Positions 32,320 through 43,379 of a stretch of 64,000 bases of DNA are shown here, piece after piece (the first letter of the stretch is position 1; the number at the start of each line of letters is the position of its first letter). The DNA is taken from assembly GCA_027924645.1 (NCBI GenBank), contig BSBN01001017.1:9574501-9638500 (forward strand), in the 5' to 3' direction. The notes under the pieces are model-generated. The model made no database searches. It worked only from the letters and a program-made list of their open reading frames with translations, and was not told the DNA's origin. The position numbers and the translations under genes are program-made. Source of the DNA: Cunninghamia lanceolata (taxonomy: Eukaryota > Streptophyta > Pinopsida > Cupressales > Cupressaceae).

Positions 32320-33023
32320 TGTTAGAAATGAAGGTGCAAACCACACAACGAAAATCTGATTCAAACCTTATTAATGTCCTCTAAACAAGAATCAATGGAG
32401 ATGCAACAAAAATTAAAAAACCATTACATAGAAATAATATGTATTAAGAACTGAACACATAACACAGTATGTAACATGGAGAAAACCCTTTTAGGTAAAA
32501 CTCCACCAAGAAAAGAGGCTCCAAGTTGTATTATGTTCAAATATGAGATTACAATACATGCACTTCCTCTTCTTCTTCAATATTCAATCTAGGGCTGCCT
32601 ATTACGCTCAACTCTAATAAAAAAAATCTAGTACAAATATCCTTATAAAAGGGGGCTGCCTTCTAGGGAAAGAAAACTAAAATAATAGTGACTGTCAGAT
32701 GTGTGACCTAATGACAAATGATCCAGATTTACAATGATAAAATATAAATAAAAAACATAGTACAAATATCCTTATAAAAGAGGGTTGCCTTCTAGGACAA
32801 GAAAACTGACATAATATTGACCATTGGATCGGTGACCTAATGATAAACCCCCTACGACCCCCTGTTGCAGACGAATTAGTGTTTGGGGACTGGATATAAA
32901 CATACGGCTGAAACAAGACTATTGCTGGTGAAACCTTTCATCCCTTATGGGTGATTTACAAACAATATTAGGAGTAATTAATTAGATAGGATTTACAAGG
33001 TTGATGGCACCTTAATCCTAACA
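32320..33023. mobile_element. Solo LTR with perfect 5-bp target duplication
   Basis: A 704-bp sequence with inverted ends (TGTTAG ... CTAACA) is flanked on both sides by CCTAC (32315-32319 and 33024-33028). It has no internal coding region, so it is a solo LTR left by recombination. The phrase ACATGGAGAAAACCCTTTTA, then AAACTCCACCAAG, resembles the antisense strand of plant copia LTRs. It contains an internal duplication of about 105 bases (about 32629-32735 and 32758-32862, both starting near AGTACAAATATCCTTATAAA). Confidence 0.88.
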
Positions 33024-33059
33024 CCTACATCAATCAAATCATCAATTATTAGTAGCAAG

Positions 33060-33544
33060 TGTTGGCAAGAAATGAGGAGGGATACTGGTCCGAAGATCCG
33101 GTCCTTAGTCAAGTCTTTGTAGTTAGTTTATACCCTGGTCAAGTAGTTATAGATTGATAGAAAAACATAGAGAATAATAGAAACAGAGTATCACATACAA
33201 ATCATAACCACAAGACAACACAGAATTATCTGGTACCAGTAGATCTCCATATATATATAATGAGCAATCAAACATCATACATTCATCCTCTGACAAGTCT
33301 AAGTCTTTGCCTTATCCATCTGCATACATCACCTATCTGACTTCTATGTTAGTATCATATCATCATCTATCACTGATCATACTCCCTCCTACTTACTTAT
33401 ATCATCATATCCTATATCTATATATAGTGTATCTATTACATCTAGGGATGTGTCTTTTAGAATCTTATATTAGCTTCCAGCCTTTGCATGATGTATGCAC
33501 CAGCTTCCGGTCGACTATGCTCTATGCTCTGCATCTAGCTAACA
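33060..33544 (-). repeat. 3' LTR of the minus-strand gypsy element
   Basis: It aligns with 35532-36013, with roughly one difference per 8-10 bases in the part I compared. The purine tract (minus strand, GAAGGGGGGATGA, 33557-33545) lies directly before it. Confidence 0.87.
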
Positions 33545-33574
33545 TCATCCCCCCTTCAAAATTATATCTTGTCC

Positions 33575-33877
33575 TCAAGACATGCTCTGCTCTGGTTGAA
33601 AATATTTCTTGAGTCTGGCACCATTGACATAGCTAGTTGATATTTGTCCCTCCATATTCTTTAGTCTGACTGCTTTGGAATCTACAATTTCTTCAATGTA
33701 GAATGGTCCCAACCACCTTGTTTTGATTTTTCCCTGCTTCTTAAACTTATTTTCATACAAGAGTACTAAGTCTCTTTCCTTGAATATCTTGTTCCTCAAG
33801 TTTCTATCATGCCAGGATTTATGTCCTTTTCTTTCTAGGTTCATGTTATATGCTACCATCAATCTGTCCTCATCCAT
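33575..33877 (-). pseudogene. Integrase C-terminal domain (GPY/F)
   Basis: An intact 100-codon frame reads KGHKSWHDRNLRNKIFKERD, then LVLLYENKFKKQGK, TRWLGPFYIEEIVDSKAVRL and VNGARLKKYF. This is the classic end of plant gypsy integrases, where GPF marks the GPY/F module thought to help target or multimerise the enzyme. It is separated from the core by frameshifts. Confidence 0.85.
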
Positions 33878-34068
33878 TTTCTCTAATTATTCAATCCTTT
33901 CTGTGAGAATCTTCTTCACCTAGCTTGAGAGTCCTTGTTGTGTGGAAGTTCAGTAGTATGAAGTGTACTGGTATTGTAGAATTTATTCTATACACTAGTT
34001 CATAGGGAGTTAGTGGTTCTTTTGAAGGTTGTTATGTATGCCCAAAGTACCACAAGTACTTTTAGATC

Positions 34069-34365
34069 CTAGTCTGTCTTGTTGCCATTACACATCTTTG
34101 TTAATGCTACCCCAATGATCTTATTCAAGGCTTCACTTGATCTTTTTGCTTGTGGATGATACGGTGAAATATTGTTGTGTGTTATCATGAAGTTTTCTAG
34201 GTGTTCTGAAATCATCTTGTTTACAAAATGTTTACCTTGATCGCTGGTTATACTCAATGGGCAACCAAATCTGGTAATTATGCTCTCATAGATTAACTTG
34301 GCAACAATTTTTATTGTGCAATTATTAGTTGGTTGTGCTTCATCCCACTTAGTTAGGTATTCCAC
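34069..34365 (-). pseudogene. Integrase catalytic core fragment
   Basis: The minus frame starts at EYLTKWDEAQP (first Asp position is just upstream, outside the open frame). It has Asp in ITSDQGKHFVNK, SPYHPQAKRS and Glu in SSEALNKIIG, then ALTKMCNGNKTD. The second Asp and the Glu of the DDE triad are retained. The frame is open for 98 codons only. Confidence 0.85.
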
Positions 34366-34429
34366 TCCAATCTACTCTTTCGATTAGGTTGTCTTCTATC
34401 AACTCAGTTTATTTCTCTTCCCTTGTCTC

Positions 34430-35229
34430 TTTGTAGTCAGATATCAAAGTACTCTCCTAAAACTTCTGTGAAATTACTATGGATCTCTTCTATTCTGTCT
34501 ACTTCCTTTTTTGCTTGAATATTTACCTCCTAAACTAAAATTCTTTTGAATTTATATGGCACTCGGGGTGACTCATTGTCCATGGGTTGTGTCTCTTCAA
34601 ATTAGAGGATACTCTCTTATTTGTGAACGGCATCATGTTGGCATCCAGTGCTAATTGAAATAACCTTCTAAACTCCTTAGAAATCCTCTCAATGTTTACC
34701 ACATCTTCTCCTCCTCCTCTTACCTCCTTTATGCTTCAACAAATTAGCTTCTCTATATATTCCTCATCCATCTTCAAAAATTTTGGTGTTAAGTCAAAAT
34801 TTCTAGCAGTTTGTGGTAGAAACCCTAATTCACATCTTTCTTCCTTTTCCCTTCTGTTTTCCTCTCTAGCAGCACCCATAGTGGCATGCTTAGCAGCACC
34901 CTCCATGATGCGCTCTATTTCTTATCCTTCTAATCTCCTTTCCCTAGCAGCACCCTCAATGGCACGCTTAGCAGCATCCTCCATGACATGTTTATCTTCT
35001 TCTTCCCTTCCAGCAGTACCCTCCATGGTGCGCTCAACAAATTGCTCCTCCTTTCCTTCCGCGACTTTTGTTGTCATCTCTTTTCTACTCTCTGTTCCCT
35101 TTCCATCCTTCTGTGGTAGCATTCCTGTTGTACCTAAATTTGCTTCAATCTTTCTTCTCTACCTATCTCCATTCTAGTTCTGATTTCTTCATTGATCTCT
35201 CTTTTCTTCTGCTTCTCCCCTTTCGCCAT
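34430..35229 (-). pseudogene. Gag-like remnant with AA-rich repeats
   Basis: A minus-strand start at 35229 (MAKGEKQKKREINEEIRTRM, then EIGREERLKQ) is followed by stops and then a charged, helix-forming stretch. In that stretch units like EGAAKRA, EDAAKRA and EGAARE repeat about five times (about 34860-35040). It is positioned as gag by order only; the capsid fold is not clear. It runs into the integrase without any RT. Confidence 0.5.
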
Positions 35230-35511
35230 GGGTTTTCTTGATTTGATTTTCCATTAGTCCTTTTATATCCCATGGTGTCCTTATTTGAAGAGTCACATTG
35301 TTTAAAGCATCCTTGTGGATCCTTCCCCCTTTCTACTTGCCATCCCCTTAAGTGCCTTCCCCCTTCTCATAGAGGTAGGAACTTAAGGAGACCCAAATTT
35401 CTCTACAAATTGAAAATTTTATCCACCAATCTAGCCTTCTCTACTTTCTCATACTTCGCACTACTCCTTTGAATGTTTTTCCCCTTCAATCTTTAACTAC
35501 CTTCTTCCAAG

Positions 35512-35529
35512 GTCCCGGTAATGGAACCA
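35512..35529 (-). promoter_or_regulatory. Primer-binding site of the minus-strand gypsy element
   Basis: The minus strand reads TGGTTCCATTACCGGGAC, 2 bases inside the 5' LTR. The TGG start is complementary to a tRNA CCA end; the tRNA was not assigned. Confidence 0.65.
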
Positions 35530-35531
35530 AA

Positions 35532-36013
35532 TGTTGGAAAGAAATGAGGAGGGATATCGATCCAGAGATCTAGTCCTAAGTCAAGTCTTTGTAGTCAATT
35601 TATACCCCAGTCAAGTAGTTAGAGATTGATAGCAAAACACAAAGAATAACAAAAACAAAGTATCACATACAGATCATAGTCATAAGACAACACATAATTA
35701 TCTGGTATCAGTAGATTTCCATATATATAATCAGCAATCAAACATCATACATTCATCTTCCAGCGGTCTAAGTCTCTACCTTATCCATCTACATACATCA
35801 CCTATCTAACTTCTATGTCAGTATCATATCATCATCTATCACCTATCATACTCCCTCCTACTTACTTATATCATCATATCCTATATCTATATATAGTGTA
35901 TCTATTACATCTAGGGATGTGTCTTTTAGCATCTTATATCAATTTCTAGCCTTTGCATGATGTCTGCAACAACTTCCAGTTGGCTCTGCTCTATGCCCTA
36001 CATCCTACTAACA
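35532..36013 (-). repeat. 5' LTR of the minus-strand gypsy element
   Basis: Partner of 33060-33544. It is followed by ACAAG, a near-match to GCAAG before 33060. Confidence 0.87.
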
Positions 36014-36018
36014 ACAAG

Positions 36019-37831
36019 TATCAAAGTTGAATACACTAGAGCAATACCATTATATTCTAGTTGCATCAGTCTTCTAGTCTCAACCTAAAACTCATAGTTG
36101 TCTCAATTATATCATTTGTATCAACATTACATGCCTTATTTTTCTATTTTCAAGATTTAATACAAATCTTAATAGGCTTGACTACTATTGATGAAGTCAT
36201 TAGTCTTATATCTCCATTCTATAGAAGGATCCATTATACTTTTTAGTATAACCCATTTCTTAGCAACATGTACAAAAGGAACAAGTGAGCACAAGTGGGA
36301 TCATTAACCATAGGAAAGACCACACTACTTAAACTAGGTCATATGGCACAACCTAGTCCAAGACTAGGTCACACAACATGTTCTTGTCCAAGTTAGTAGC
36401 AAGAAGTTCTAATAATCTTTCTCATATTCTTATGATTAGTTCTAGATTGAGATTTCAAATTCTAGTAATTTTTTTCTTCCCAATAATTAATCAATAAGGT
36501 CAAAATTGCCACCACATCATAGAATATATAAGCATTTTACTCTCTATAGATTTAAATTTCTTAGTTTATAGATGAGAATTTTTTTATTAAGTAGTTAGGG
36601 TTTCATTGGGGCCCTCTCTTGTAAAAATATATTAGTTAGTTATATATTCATAGTTACAACTTTATTATCATAAAAAGTAATAGACATTCGAAGATTGATT
36701 CATACAATATAAATCTAATATAAGAGATGTCCAACAGATTTTAAAATACAAATTTAAGGTCAATTATCAAAACCTAAAAGATAAAACAACCAAAAGAACG
36801 TCTATCTATTTTACTTATTCATAGACACACCATCAAGAAACCCCACCACTCATAGTGGTAACTCAATCATCCAATTCTTTGTAAAATAACTTCCTCAATC
36901 CCCTTCTATCCCCAACTTGATTCTAAACTAGAGTAGATAGTAGAAAGTGCCCAAATTTTAACATCAATAAAAACCTCCAAATATTTTTGCAAGCACCAAC
37001 TTATCAATGATGAATGTGCACATGGTAATTCACTTAAAACTTCAATAATTCCATGATCATGAGTAACAATGAGGTTTTCAATAACTTTTGACAATTCCTA
37101 ATATTAATCCTTGACCTCCTACAGCACATGGTACACCATCACCATTTCCTTTCTCACTAGACACAAATGTACCATGGAAGAATTCACAACAAGCCCTATA
37201 GGTTTCTTCTCTCCTTCTCAAACTTAGGTAGAACTATTTCATTGCTACAAATCAATGGAAAGAAGAGATACAAAAGCTGGAACCACTACATTATGTTTAG
37301 GATTGCATTCTCCAAATTATTAATGAAATCCTCTTGATTTGAGGATTTGGATTGTGAGGGTCTAACTTCACCCATGCCAAATTCACCTAAAATGATGTTG
37401 ATAAAGCTAAGTACAATTGTCTCATCATATTTTAAAATAACTTCTAGTCATTTATCAAAGTCTCTACTCCTATGCATAGGGTCATGAGGGGATGATTTCA
37501 ACTACTATAGCTCCTTTGAAACAAGCAAAATGAAAGCCACCAACAAATGTTAAATTCGACCCTACCATGCCACCTACAACCAATACACCACATAAATAGG
37601 AACAAGATAGACCACCCATAGTGCTACCAATTTAATCCCATCCCCATGTGATGAATGTTATTACTAGTTCATGAGACTTATACCAATGTCTTGTCACATT
37701 AAATCAAACATCCCACCCAACTTAAAGGGGGCAAAATATGATTCATAATGACATGGTAGAAAATAATCCTAAGCATGGAAAGGAATAATAAAATGGGATG
37801 GTGAGAAGAATATGGTAATTAGGATTTAGGG
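36019..37831. other. No gene recognised
   Basis: AT-rich sequence with only short frames. A short local repeat of ACTAGGTCA and CACAACCTAGTCC is seen at about 36335-36375. Confidence 0.3.
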
Positions 37832-38300
37832 TCACTTCATAAATAATAAATTTTCCAATACTAAGTAATATTCAAGGAAGGCACTATATAAGGTTGTGAG
37901 TGAGTCTTGATTGAAAATATTATTAGCTAAAAGGTAACCCACCTTATTTGCTTCCCTATAATAATGCAACAATACTAATTCATCAAAAGATTTATCAATA
38001 CCAATTTCTTCCTCCAAAAGGCTATAATGTTTCCATATTCAACATAAGCCTTTACAAATAACTAATAAAGAATCATATTCTATTACTAGCTTCTTTTCCC
38101 CAAAGAATTTGATAGGGATAATCCCATAATAATCTCTTATAAATTATCTTCGTTCTTTCTACTATTCTCAAAACTATAGAGCCACCAAGGATAAAGGTCT
38201 CATTTTCATCCTATATAATCACCCCAACACCCACCAATCTAGCATTACCTCTCAAATCTCTATCAAAACTAAGATTCAAGAAGCCATCCAAAAGTCTCAA
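37832..38300 (-). pseudogene. LINE-type RNase H relic
   Basis: The minus strand carries a sequence of motifs in the order of the RNase H found at the end of plant LINE polyproteins: FDRDLRGNARLVGVGVII (first Asp in FD), KLVIEYDSLLVI (Asp in EYDS) and VLLHYYREANKVGYLLANNI. In the last motif the usual Asp of VADxLAN is Gly. Stops and frameshifts separate them. No adjoining RT domain was found on either side, so only this end survives or the rest has eroded past recognition. Confidence 0.55.
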
Positions 38301-41300
38301 CCAAGAAAATAAGTTTCTTGCATTTTATTTTTTCTTAACCTTTTAATGGGATGATATTGAGCATTATTTTCACTCTTAACTCTTATTTTCTAGGTCAAAG
38401 TTGATTTATATTTAAATGATATTAGACCTTAGACCTAGATCTAACAATGTAGGAAGGCTTTTATTATTACTAATTCTATTCTTAGTTTTTGTATACTAAT
38501 TCATAGGATAGTGTATTCATTTGATGATATGATAGACTTGATAGATGCCTACTACATACTAAGGATCAAGATGAAACATACTAGATCCATCTTTTAGAAA
38601 GATGACAGCAGTTAACAAAATTATAAAGGAAAATAACTTGAGGTTAAACATATGTCACAACCTTCCTAAGGTGGAGATAATATTGTGTAAAGCGATAGAA
38701 AATATTACATCCAATCAACATACAACTCAACAAAGATGTTTACAAAATTTTGCCATTGCCTGGAGAAGTAAAATAACCAAACTCACATATGCTATCCTCC
38801 TATAGCTAACCACATAGTCCATGACACAAAATTTATAGATCACACTACTCCTAAAGCACTTTTGCAATAGCTCCATAAACAAAGTTAAATCTATATTAGC
38901 CTAAAATTTGATTTTAAAAAACATATTGACATCTCTTGACACTACTATAATGATCTTCATAGCACATAAGAACCTCAAATCTTCTTGAAGCCTCTTAAAA
39001 CTACAAGTTGTCATGACCCACAAAAAGGTAAATGCACAACAAAAAATCAAAAGTAAGAACCAACTCAACAATTATTTTTGGGTGATGTAGGATTGTGTGT
39101 GAGCCTAGATGCTCTTATGTCTTATACCTATATCTCAAAAATATAAGCATTGTGAATGCAATGTGCAATACGATTGTGCACCCCCATTGTGATGTTGTTG
39201 TTTTGAGTTAATTTTTGATTCTTGTGACCCCCTTACCAATAATTACTTACCAATTCTTTCTTCATTTTGGATTCCCCCATTCTAGTTGAGCATTCAAGAA
39301 GTAATTAATGATAGGTTATGGCCTCTTATTGGTAATAACAAATTGTGAACCTCTTAATTTGATGAGATCCTACTAATAACTATCAATAGTTGTGGATCAT
39401 ATGTCTATTGATAGTTAACAAGAGTTATGCTCCATTTTTAGCCTATGTGGACCTATTGTGTAAAAGTACTCTATATAATACATAATTTAAGGTAATGGTT
39501 ATAACACATGGGATGCATCATCATCGAGCTTGAAGGTATCATAGTGAAGTAGATACAAGAGGGTAAATGGGATGCATTTTAGAATGTGTGCCACATTCAT
39601 CATTATAGTATCACATATTCTGAAGCTATTTGTCTGTTGGTTGATATGTGATAGAGAATTAGTGTTATATTGATGTGTCGCCTTGATACTAGTTCTAGAT
39701 ACTAACAATGCACTCTAATTCTTGATACCAATACCTTAATTTTGGCACATGATATTGGCTGGGATAATATCTCTTGGTCTTGCCTCTAGCTATTGAATTT
39801 TTGACATTGAAACTTAGTTGGGAGAATTAACATGGGATTCTAGTCCTTGGAGGATGTACATGAGCACATATAGGGTTGGAAGCATAAATACCTTTTATAA
39901 TTAACATAGGGAAAATTAGATTTAAGTTCATTATAGATGAAATTATTGACATTTATATGTGTTTCTTAAACATAATGTGGTACATATTTCCTCCAAGCCA
40001 CATGGAAAGATTTTATTAGACATAAATTATTGATTCAAAACACCTTTTTAATGATCAAATGAAGTCATAATGACATGAAATTTTACAAGAATGTAGCCCT
40101 CAAAACAAGTGTTCCAAAAAACATAGATTTTAATATACTTATTTTATTATTACATTTATTTTCTATTTTCTACTCAAAATGTGTTCAAGACAAAAATCAA
40201 ATACCTATGTTTGACATGCATGGAAAATATCAAATGATGAAAAAAATATAAAAAATAAGAGTGCCCCTTTGTAAAAGCCTAAATTTGGAAGGGCAAATAT
40301 TTTGATGTCTCATGATGATTTAGTAGCCTAGAACATGGTCCTAGGTGGTGTGAAATAGTAAAACATTCTCTCCAAACTAATCCCAAAGTAATGGAAGTGT
40401 CTAGTTATCCTCTAGGAACCACTCATGTTGTTGTCTTGTACCTTTCTTATTATTTTCCAAGTGTCCATCAACTACCACCTTATTTTTTAACTTTTGACCC
40501 CAAAATGATGCATTCACCTATTTCATATTTGTTTTCCCCTTAGTGACTAGCTATTTTCCCTAATAAATAGTGTTTTCCACAATGAACAAATTACTAACAA
40601 AATTGGCAAACCCACCATTTTCATTCTTTTTCTATATCTCTTTTGTTTATCTTTTTCTCTCATGTTTTGTTTATTTTTCCTTCTTGAATGAGAGCACCAA
40701 GCAAGCCAAAGTGAAGATTTTTCCATCTTGTTTCTTAGAAGTATATAAGTAGGAGAGGTTTATCTTTTCTTGGGATGATCATTTTTTCATTTCTTTTGAT
40801 TTTAATTTTTAAGAAAAGACAAGATATTTGAATTATCGTGCTCACACAACCAATAATCTAGTAAAGATACAATCTTTAGAAGAAGTAAAGGATCACTCTT
40901 TGTAGAATTACATTACTTCCAAGTACGTAAAACACACCTACAACCTCTAGGATTCTTTACAAATTGCCTCCATACCACTTTTATACCTCATACAACAGAA
41001 AATGTTTTCCTTTTCTTGTCTTCATCTTCAACCTGCTTGTTACTTTTATCACAAAGGGAAAACTTGGTAGGAAGAGAAGAGAACATGGTGGAATAGATAG
41101 CTCCTTAAGTACAACATCACTACATTACAAATTTTGAATTCTTGGATTCTTTGGTACCGAGTTGTCGAAGTTACAAGCTTCATTTATAGTTTCTTTTCAT
41201 TGTTAGTGAATTAGATTAATAAATTTATTTCTTAATATTAGAAATATATTTTAAGAGTTAGTTTTAATATTATAATTACTTTGAATCAATAAATTTGTAG

Positions 41301-42107
41301 TATTCATATTTGAATTAGGAACCAATTTAGATTAGTTTAGTTGTTTAAAATATTTTGATTTTGTGAAAATTCTTTATCAAAATAACATTCATTTTATTAC
41401 CAAGAAATCTTCAAATCATTGAAAATCATTTAAGAAAACTACAAATCATTCAACATCTAGCTGGCACAAGCAGACAAATGATTTTTCAAATTAAAAAAAC
41501 ATTTTCCTATCAAACAAGTATTAAAAATAGAAAAGAAAAAACTAAAATTTATATAAACAATTCTTATTTAATTTCAAAATAAAATTACCTATATATATAT
41601 TCCTTTATTTCTTTCCTTTTCATGATTTTTCATTCAAATTTTAAAAACTAATTTTGTATTGAAACAATCACATGCATACATATAATCTTTAAAAGTACAA
41701 AAAAAGATTGTCTCGTATCTCTCTTTCTTTATATATTAGTTCAATTAGAAACACTTTACCCCAAAAAAAGCACAAAAAGATAAATTGTTCTAGATTTTAT
41801 TTTTCTTGTTTTCTTTAAGTTTCCTTTCAATCACATTTAATCAAAAAGGAAAAATCAGTTTCTTTCTAGATTCATTTTTTTTTAATGTTTTTTTCTTGCT
41901 TGCATTTTAGTTTAGTTGGTAAGTTTTATATTAGCATTTCCATACATTCAAAAAGCACAAAAACATGAAAAAGTAGAAAAACTAATAAAAATCTAAAAAG
42001 AACAAAAAATCAAAAAGACAAAAACATTAGAATCTTTTATATTTGAGCCAAGGTTCTCCCAAACTTAGTTTCAAATTGTAGAATAATCATAGTGAATAGA
42101 TACAAGT
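38301..42107. other. AT-rich stretch, no gene recognised
   Basis: No frame over 69 codons and no motif that I can assign. 41200-42000 is especially AT-rich with many A and T runs. Confidence 0.35.
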
Positions 42108-42169
42108 TGTAGACACTTAAAAATGTCTTGACCCTACAAGCCACTTTCCCGTATCCTTACACTACTAAT

Positions 42170-42600
42170 TATTCCTTCCACTAATTAATTAAATAAAATA
42201 AAATTGTTTAATTAATTCATCCTAAGCCATCAATTCCTAGCCATTCATCCTGAATGATTCACTTGTAACAAATTAATTTAATTAGTCTATTACTACACCT
42301 TAGACAACATCCATAATTAATTGAATAAATATTCCTAATATTTATTTGATTAATTTCCCTCATCCCCTAACCTAAATTAATTAAATAAAATGTGCTTATC
42401 TAATTAATCTCCCGGCCTAGTCTATGACCTAAACCTAGCCTAATTGAATAAATACCAATTATTTAATTAGCTAAGTTCTAACCTACCTAGCCCCAAGACC
42501 CAAATTAATTAAATAAATCCTTATTTAATTAATTTTAACCATTAATTAATCTCCCCATTAATTCTCAATAGCTATATTAATTAAGTTAAACAACTCAATC
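42170..42600. repeat. AT-rich hairpin series in Element 3 LTR
   Basis: About eight TTAATTAAATAAA-type words occur in both directions. The best is 42502-42516 with 42521-42535: 15-bp perfect arms and a 4-base loop. In the second LTR (about 52430-52470) the same hairpin is shortened. Confidence 0.75.
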
Positions 42601-43010
42601 AATTGGGTCAAACCTTGATTAACCCATCTCCCCACACTCTTTGAATAAAAAGTAATTTTTTATTCAAAGGGGTCACATGACTCTTCCACCACATCTTTCA
42701 TTTTCCATGTTAGAGATCTTTTTAATAAAAATAGCTCACATATGTGTTTGCCAAATAAAAATGTGTCACATGTCATCCCATTCACCAATAAACCTTAATT
42801 TTTTATTTCACCCTCTCCCACATGAATGAATTTTTTATTCATTCATATGTCTTAATCAAAAACTTCCCAAGGTGAATTTAAAATTCCAAAATAATCTCAA
42901 CCTTCCATTCTTGTTGATGAAATCTTAACCCTCCATCTAATCTCTTCATCTCCACCATTGGATTTCAACTTTCAATCCCAATCATTGATCTCAAATCTCC
43001 TCCAAAATGC

Positions 43011-43020
43011 CTATAAATAC
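43011..43020 (+). promoter_or_regulatory. TATA box of Element 3 LTR
   Basis: CTATAAATAC, conserved at 52936-52945 in the other LTR, lies about 290 bases before the LTR end. It supports + orientation. Confidence 0.6.
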
Positions 43021-43305
43021 AAGCATAATCTAAGTCATTTACACATCAAGTCTTTGGCATCCTTACCATGCCAAAATCATTAGCCACTTGCTAGCCTCAA
43101 TCCATTATCAAATCCATGTTGTGTTGATTCACTAAGAGCAATCAACATACTTTCATACTTGGGTATAGCTAGGAGTGACTTGGGTCCATCTCTCCTCCAC
43201 CTTATCAAGGAGAAAAGGAGATTGGAAGGCTTGATAGTATAAACCTCTTGTGGTTTTGAGTTTCCTTTATTTTTGTTTTGTCTTCACTTTTCTTTCATCT
43301 TCATT

Positions 43306-43324
43306 TGGCATGCTCGGTGGGACC
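43306..43324 (+). promoter_or_regulatory. Element 3 primer-binding site
   Basis: TGGCATGCTCGGTGGGACC differs at one position from the Element 1 site at 2810. A second copy is at 53228. Confidence 0.75.
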
Positions 43325-43379
43325 CATGTCCCTGTTACTAATCATTTTCTTGTGCTAGTTTTTGCAAGTTTCTATCATG

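Larger units (their letters stand above)
33060..36013 (-). mobile_element. Internally deleted Ty3/gypsy element, minus strand
   Basis: Two LTRs (33060-33544 and 35532-36013) both run TGTTGG to CTAACA on the + strand. Flanks GCAAG (33055-33059) and ACAAG (36014-36018) match at 4 of 5. A primer site and a polypurine tract in the right places give minus orientation. The 2-kb interior holds a gag remnant, then directly integrase core and C-terminus; protease, RT and RNase H are missing. The integrase style (SITSDQGKHF, SPYHPQA) differs from Elements 1 and 2, so this is a separate gypsy lineage. Confidence 0.88.
42108..43303 (+). repeat. Element 3 first LTR
   Basis: It starts TGTAGACACTT and ends TCTTCA, 2 bases before the primer site, and aligns with 50779-50823 plus 52083-53225. 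It contains a series of TTAATTAAATAAA words forming hairpins and a good TATA box (CTATAAATAC, 43011-43020). Confidence 0.87.

Noticed and set aside
34692..35177. 161-codon + strand frame rich in Ser and Leu
   Set aside because: It is antisense to the gag-like remnant of the minus-strand gypsy element and shows no domain.
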